In this document: positions 60,870 through 64,000 of the stretch, one piece after another
Numbering within the stretch: the first letter of the stretch is position 1
How the letters are laid out: every line of letters starts with the position of its first letter
Source: CAVZOY01 sp963777095
Lineage (GTDB): Bacteria > Actinomycetota > Actinomycetes > Mycobacteriales > Geodermatophilaceae
DNA: 64,000 nucleotides
Direction of reading: 5' to 3'
NCBI GenBank assembly: GCA_963777095.1
Contig: CAVZOY010000006.1
Span: 1,240,001 to 1,304,000 of the forward strand
Program-made: the position numbers and the translations under genes
Notes under the pieces: generated by a model
What the model was told of the DNA's origin: nothing
The model's input: only the letters and a program-made list of their open reading frames with translations
The model's database searches: none

Positions 60870-61766
60870 TCACAGGCCAGCCGAGACGTCGTTGCGCTCG
60901 GCGGCCGTGACCGGCGGGCGGCCAGCGGCGTCGACTGCGATGGGCTCGGCCAGCTCGGCGCGCTCCGGGTGCTCGTCGGACAGGAGGTTCCAGACCCGGT
61001 CGCGCAGCGCCTGGAACTCCGGGAGCTGCCGGCTGGCGCGGCTGCGGGGCCGGGGCAGGTCGACGTCGATGATCTCCTTGATCCGGCCCGGCCGGTTGGT
61101 CACGACCGCGATCCGGTCGGCCAGCGTGACCGCCTCGTCGACGCCGTGGGTGATGAAGATGATCGGCTGACCGGTGGTCGCGACGATCTTGGTGAGCTCC
61201 TCCTGCATGATCTCGCGGGTCATCGCGTCGACCGCGGCGAACGGCTCGTCCATGAGCAGCAGGCGGGGCTCGGTCACCAGCGCCCGCGCCAGGCCGACGC
61301 GCTGGCGCATGCCGCCGGAGAGCTCGCGCGGGTAGGACTTCTCGAAGCCGGCGAGGCCGACCATCTTGATGTAGCGGGCGACCTTGGCGCCGGTGTCACT
61401 GTCGATCCGACGCTGCATCTCGAGGCCGAAGCGGACGTTGGACTCGACGGTGCGCCACGGCATCAGCGCGTAGTCCTGGAACACCACGGCACGGTCGGGC
61501 TTCGGTCCGGTGACCGGCTCCCCGTAGACCTTGATCTCCCCGGCGGCCGGCGGGACGAGTCCGGCGACGACGTTGAGGAAGGTGCTCTTCCCGCAGCCGC
61601 TCGGGCCCACGATGGCGAGGAACTCGCCCTCCCGGACCTCCAGGTCGAAGCCCTCCAGGGCGACCAGCGTGCTCTTGTCACGCGTGCGCTCGTACTCGAC
61701 GCTGACCCCGCGGGCCTCGACGGCGATGTCTCTCGACCTGAAGTCCGGTTGGTGTGCCACCTGCAT
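60870..61766 (-). CDS. ABC transporter ATP-binding protein, SsuB/TauB family
   Basis: 298 residues. Walker A GPSGCGKSTFLNVVAG near residue 55, Q-loop VVFQDYALMPWRTV, signature YPRELSGGMRQRVGLARAL, Walker B LLLMDEPFAAVD and switch His in FITHGVDEAV are all present. The MPW sequence after the Q-loop is typical of nitrate/sulfonate-type importers. First gene of the operon, about 85 bp downstream of a good promoter with a LacI-type operator. Confidence 0.92.
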   Translation of the reverse strand: MQVAHQPDFRSRDIAVEARGVSVEYERTRDKSTLVALEGFDLEVREGEFLAIVGPSGCGKSTFLNVVAGLVPPAAGEIKVYGEPVTGPKPDRAVVFQDYALMPWRTVESNVRFGLEMQRRIDSDTGAKVARYIKMVGLAGFEKSYPRELSGGMRQRVGLARALVTEPRLLLMDEPFAAVDAMTREIMQEELTKIVATTGQPIIFITHGVDEAVTLADRIAVVTNRPGRIKEIIDVDLPRPRSRASRQLPEFQALRDRVWNLLSDEHPERAELAEPIAVDAAGRPPVTAAERNDVSAGL

Positions 61767-61832
61767 CGACTCCCTTGCCCTCCAGGCCGAAGCTCCGGGG
61801 CCGCAACGTGTCGGCCCTCAGCCAGCTGCTCT

Positions 61833-61883
61833 GCAATCGATTGCCTGCCGTCAGTATCGTCAGGTGCCGCGCGGATGTGTCAA
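61833..61883 (-). promoter_or_regulatory. Promoter of the NitT/TauT transporter operon with perfect LacI-type operator
   Basis: On the minus strand TTGACA (61883-61878), 19-base spacer, GATACT (61858-61853), then the perfect 12-bp CG-centred palindrome GCAATCGATTGC (61833-61844) about 9 bp past the -10 box. That is the standard layout for repression by a LacI-family protein, two of which are encoded next door. Confidence 0.7.
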
Positions 61884-61996
61884 GGGTTACATCGACATTG
61901 CGGCCGAGTCGGGGCTTTTCCGCTCCTTCCAGCTGCAGGCGGCGCTCATCCGGGCGACAGGGGGCGAGAGCGACAGCGGTCCTCCACGGGGGTCCG

Positions 61997-63031
61997 ATGC
62001 GTACGATTGCACGCGTGCGGCCGCCGACGCTCCGTGATGTCGCGGTCGCGGCATCGGTACATGTGGGTACGGCGTCGAGGGCGCTGAACCCCGGCACCCG
62101 GGCGCGGGTCAGTCGTAGCACTGCCGAGCGGGTGCTGAAGGCGGCCAAGGAGCTCGGCTACCGCCCCAATCCGATGGCCCGGAGCCTGCGCACCGCCCGG
62201 ACGAACACCGTCGGCCTGGTGATCCCCGACCTCACGAACCCGCTCGTGCCGCCGATGGTGCGCGGGATCGCCGACGTCCTGGCGCCGGCGGGGTACGACG
62301 CGTGGATCGTCGACACCGACGAGGACAGGGATCGCGAACGAGCGCTCATCGACTCGCTGGTGACCCGGCAGGTCGACGGGCTCATCGTCGCGACGGCCAC
62401 CCTGGAGCACGCCGGGCTCGCGGCCCTCTTCGCCCAGCGGATGCCGATCGTGCTCGCGAACAGGGTGCTCGCCGCCGGGCAGATCTCGTCGGTGACGGCG
62501 GACAACGTCGCCGGGAGCGCGCTCGCCGTCGACCACCTCGTGAAGCTGGGGCACACCCGGATCGCCCACGTCACCGGACCGCAGGAGACGTCCACGGGTC
62601 TGCTGCGTCGGCGCGGTTACTCGCACGCGATGCGCGAGCACGGGCTCGCCGAGGACCCCCGGTTGCTGGCCGGCTGCACGGCCTGGACGGAGGCGGAGGG
62701 GGCGCGGGCCTTCGGCGAGCTGCTCGACAGCGGCGTCGACGTCTCAGCCGTCGTGGCCGGCCACGACCGGGTGGCACTCGGCTGCTACGACGCCCTCGCG
62801 GCGCGGGGACTGTCGTGCCCCGGCGATGTCAGCGTCGTCGGCTTCAACGACATGCCCTTCATGGACAAGATGCAGCCGCCCCTGACCACGCTGCGGGTGG
62901 CGCACGCCGAGATCGGTGCCGAGGCGGCGCGGCTGTTGCTCAACGCCTTCCAGGAGCCCGACCGCCCGCCGCGGAGCGTGCTGCTCACCCCCACGCTCGT
63001 GGTCAGGTCCTCGACCGCTCCACCGGCCTGA
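61997..63031 (+). CDS. LacI family transcriptional regulator
   Basis: 344 residues. Helix-turn-helix TLRDVAVAASVHVGTASRAL with hinge helix AERVLKAAKELGYRPNPMAR. The ligand-binding domain follows (TNTVGLVIPDLTNPLVPPM, VDGLIVATATLE, AVVAGHDRVALGCYDALAA, SVVGFNDMPFMDKMQPPLTT). ATG 61997 with GGGGGTCCG upstream. Divergent from the transporter operon, whose promoter carries a LacI-type palindrome, so local repression with release by the transported compound is likely. Tail-to-tail with a paralog 4 bp away. Confidence 0.92.
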   Translation: MRTIARVRPPTLRDVAVAASVHVGTASRALNPGTRARVSRSTAERVLKAAKELGYRPNPMARSLRTARTNTVGLVIPDLTNPLVPPMVRGIADVLAPAGYDAWIVDTDEDRDRERALIDSLVTRQVDGLIVATATLEHAGLAALFAQRMPIVLANRVLAAGQISSVTADNVAGSALAVDHLVKLGHTRIAHVTGPQETSTGLLRRRGYSHAMREHGLAEDPRLLAGCTAWTEAEGARAFGELLDSGVDVSAVVAGHDRVALGCYDALAARGLSCPGDVSVVGFNDMPFMDKMQPPLTTLRVAHAEIGAEAARLLLNAFQEPDRPPRSVLLTPTLVVRSSTAPPA

Positions 63032-63035
63032 GCCG

Positions 63036-64000
63036 CTACCCGGCGGGTTGAGCCGGCGGCGCGGCGGTGGACCCGCGGACCACCAGGGTCACCGGCAGCA
63101 GGACCGAGCGCGCGGGCCGCTGGGGCTCGTTGATCGCCTCCAGCAGCATGCGCGCCGCCTCGACGCCGATCTGGTGGTGCGGGATCGCGACCGTCGTCAG
63201 CGGCGGCTGGAGCTTGTCCAGCAGCGGCATGTCGTTGAACCCGACGACGCTGACGTCGCCGGGGCAGGAGATGCCCCGCTCGCGGAACACGTCGTAGCAG
63301 CCCAGTGCGATCAGGTCGTTTCCGGCGACGATCGCGGTGAAAGCGGTTCCGGCGTCCAGCACGCCGCGCAGGACGCGGGCTCCTTCCGACTCGGACCAGC
63401 GGTCGCAGGCGGCGATCAGTGCCGGGTCGTCGTCCAGCCCGTGGTCCCGGACCGCGCCCTGGAAGGAGCGGGACCGCACCACGCCGGTCGACGTGGTCGG
63501 CGGTCCGGCCAGGTGCAGGATCCGGCGGTGCCCGAGGTCGGCGAGGTGGCGGACCGCCATGTCGATGCCCGACGTGTCGTCCGGGATGACCGAGGGGACG
63601 TCGAGCGCCGTCGTGCGGCGGTTGACCGTGACGAGGTTGACGCCCTGGGCGTGCAGCTGCTCGAGGAGCGGGTGGTCCACGAGGGCCGTCGCCACGATGA
63701 GGCCCTCGACCTGACGCGAGCGCAGCGACGCGATCTGCGCCCGCTCGCGCTCGGCGTCGTTGTCCGTGTTGACGATCAGCGCGCTGAAGCCTGCAGCGCT
63801 CAGGACGTCCTCGATGCCGCGCACGATCGGGGGGAAGAGCGGGTTGGTGATGTCGGGCAGCACCAGCCCGACCGTGCCCGACTTCGAGGTCTTCAGGCTG
63901 CGGGCGATGGGGTTGGGCTGGAAGCCCAGGGCCTCCGCGGCACGCAGCACCCGACGCGCCGTGTCGGCACTGACCAGCCGCCGGGTCGCCGGGTTCAGGG
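63036..64000 (-). CDS. LacI family transcriptional regulator, N-terminus beyond the window
   Basis: The 3' ~320 codons of a second LacI-family regulator; the frame runs to the window edge (LNPATRRLVSADTARRVLRA, in the DNA-binding domain). The ligand domain parallels the neighbour closely: SGTVGLVLPDITNPLFPPIV, VEGLIVATALVD, AIVAGNDLIALGCYDVF and SVVGFNDMPLLDKLQPPLTT. The two are clear paralogs and may bind related ligands or sites. The stop is TAG at 63036-63038. The helix-turn-helix start is not visible. Confidence 0.9.
   Translation of the reverse strand, partial: LNPATRRLVSADTARRVLRAAEALGFQPNPIARSLKTSKSGTVGLVLPDITNPLFPPIVRGIEDVLSAAGFSALIVNTDNDAERERAQIASLRSRQVEGLIVATALVDHPLLEQLHAQGVNLVTVNRRTTALDVPSVIPDDTSGIDMAVRHLADLGHRRILHLAGPPTTSTGVVRSRSFQGAVRDHGLDDDPALIAACDRWSESEGARVLRGVLDAGTAFTAIVAGNDLIALGCYDVFRERGISCPGDVSVVGFNDMPLLDKLQPPLTTVAIPHHQIGVEAARMLLEAINEPQRPARSVLLPVTLVVRGSTAAPPAQPAG

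Noticed and set aside
61997..62014. A LacI-type operator at the start of the first lacI gene (GCGTACGATTGC)
   Set aside because: Only the right half fits; the left half does not, and the bases are coding.

Overview
The window is chromosomal DNA from a high-GC actinobacterium. The evidence is the near-universal G/C third codon position, GTG starts, four-base ATGA/GTGA gene overlaps, the dnaK-grpE-dnaJ-hspR operon with an HspR-type (HAIR) operator repeated in front of clpB, a mycothiol-type ArsC, and the fba / DUF3151 / purA neighbourhood also seen in mycobacteria. A soil- or rock-dwelling Geodermatophilaceae-like organism is my best guess, but this is inference from gene content and style. I see no CRISPR array, prophage, insertion sequence or replication origin. 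No stretch longer than 300 bases lacks a gene; the longest gap is 6617-6897.

Layout. 1-3.1 kb: end of arsC, tRNA-Gly(CCC), dcd, then a MFS transporter and a DUF389 membrane protein on the minus strand. 3.1-5.5 kb: an EtfD-like membrane Fe-S oxidoreductase. 5.6-6.7 kb: an AbiEi/DUF559 protein bracketed by two related 38-nt palindromes. 6.8-11.2 kb: the dnaK heat-shock operon. 11.2-19.9 kb: a glycolate/lactate regulon (lldP-type permease, glcF, glcE, glcD, malate synthase aceB) with a divergent IclR regulator. 19.9-28.9 kb: CoA-transferase and enoyl-CoA hydratase, a MatC-like permease, serine-glyoxylate aminotransferase, a giant FAD/Fe-S 2-hydroxyacid dehydrogenase and a lipid kinase. 28.9-47.9 kb: mostly core functions (osmC-ohrR, clpB, sulfite-oxidase-like enzyme plus fasciclin lipoprotein, pyrE, CoA-disulfide reductase-like protein, fba, purA, rsgA, purD) plus an orphan ABC sugar-type transporter.

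47.9-64 kb is an accessory catabolic region and the most interesting part. A minus-strand set carries an M24-fold protein with altered metal ligands, an ACMSD-like amidohydrolase, a histidine-studded LVIVD propeller, an alpha/beta hydrolase, a TauE/SafE exporter and a two-subunit UxaA-family lyase that resembles sulfolactate sulfo-lyase SuyAB more than altronate dehydratase. A plus-strand set carries a 2-hydroxyacid dehydrogenase, a creatininase-family hydrolase, a Gfo/Idh/MocA dehydrogenase and a cupin. A NitT/TauT-family ABC transporter and two tail-to-tail LacI paralogs follow. LacI-type palindromes lie in the promoters of the dehydrogenase operon and of the transporter operon, which suggests one regulon for uptake and breakdown of a small acid, possibly a C3 sulfonate.

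Sequence quality. At least 16 apparent single-base indels and one in-frame stop interrupt otherwise intact genes, about half of them between 15.9 and 24.9 kb. They hit dcd, glcD, aceB, iclR, the enoyl-CoA hydratase, sgaA and others. Most sit in or beside short G/C runs, so I read them mainly as sequencing or assembly errors. The affected genes are annotated over their full reconstructed extents.
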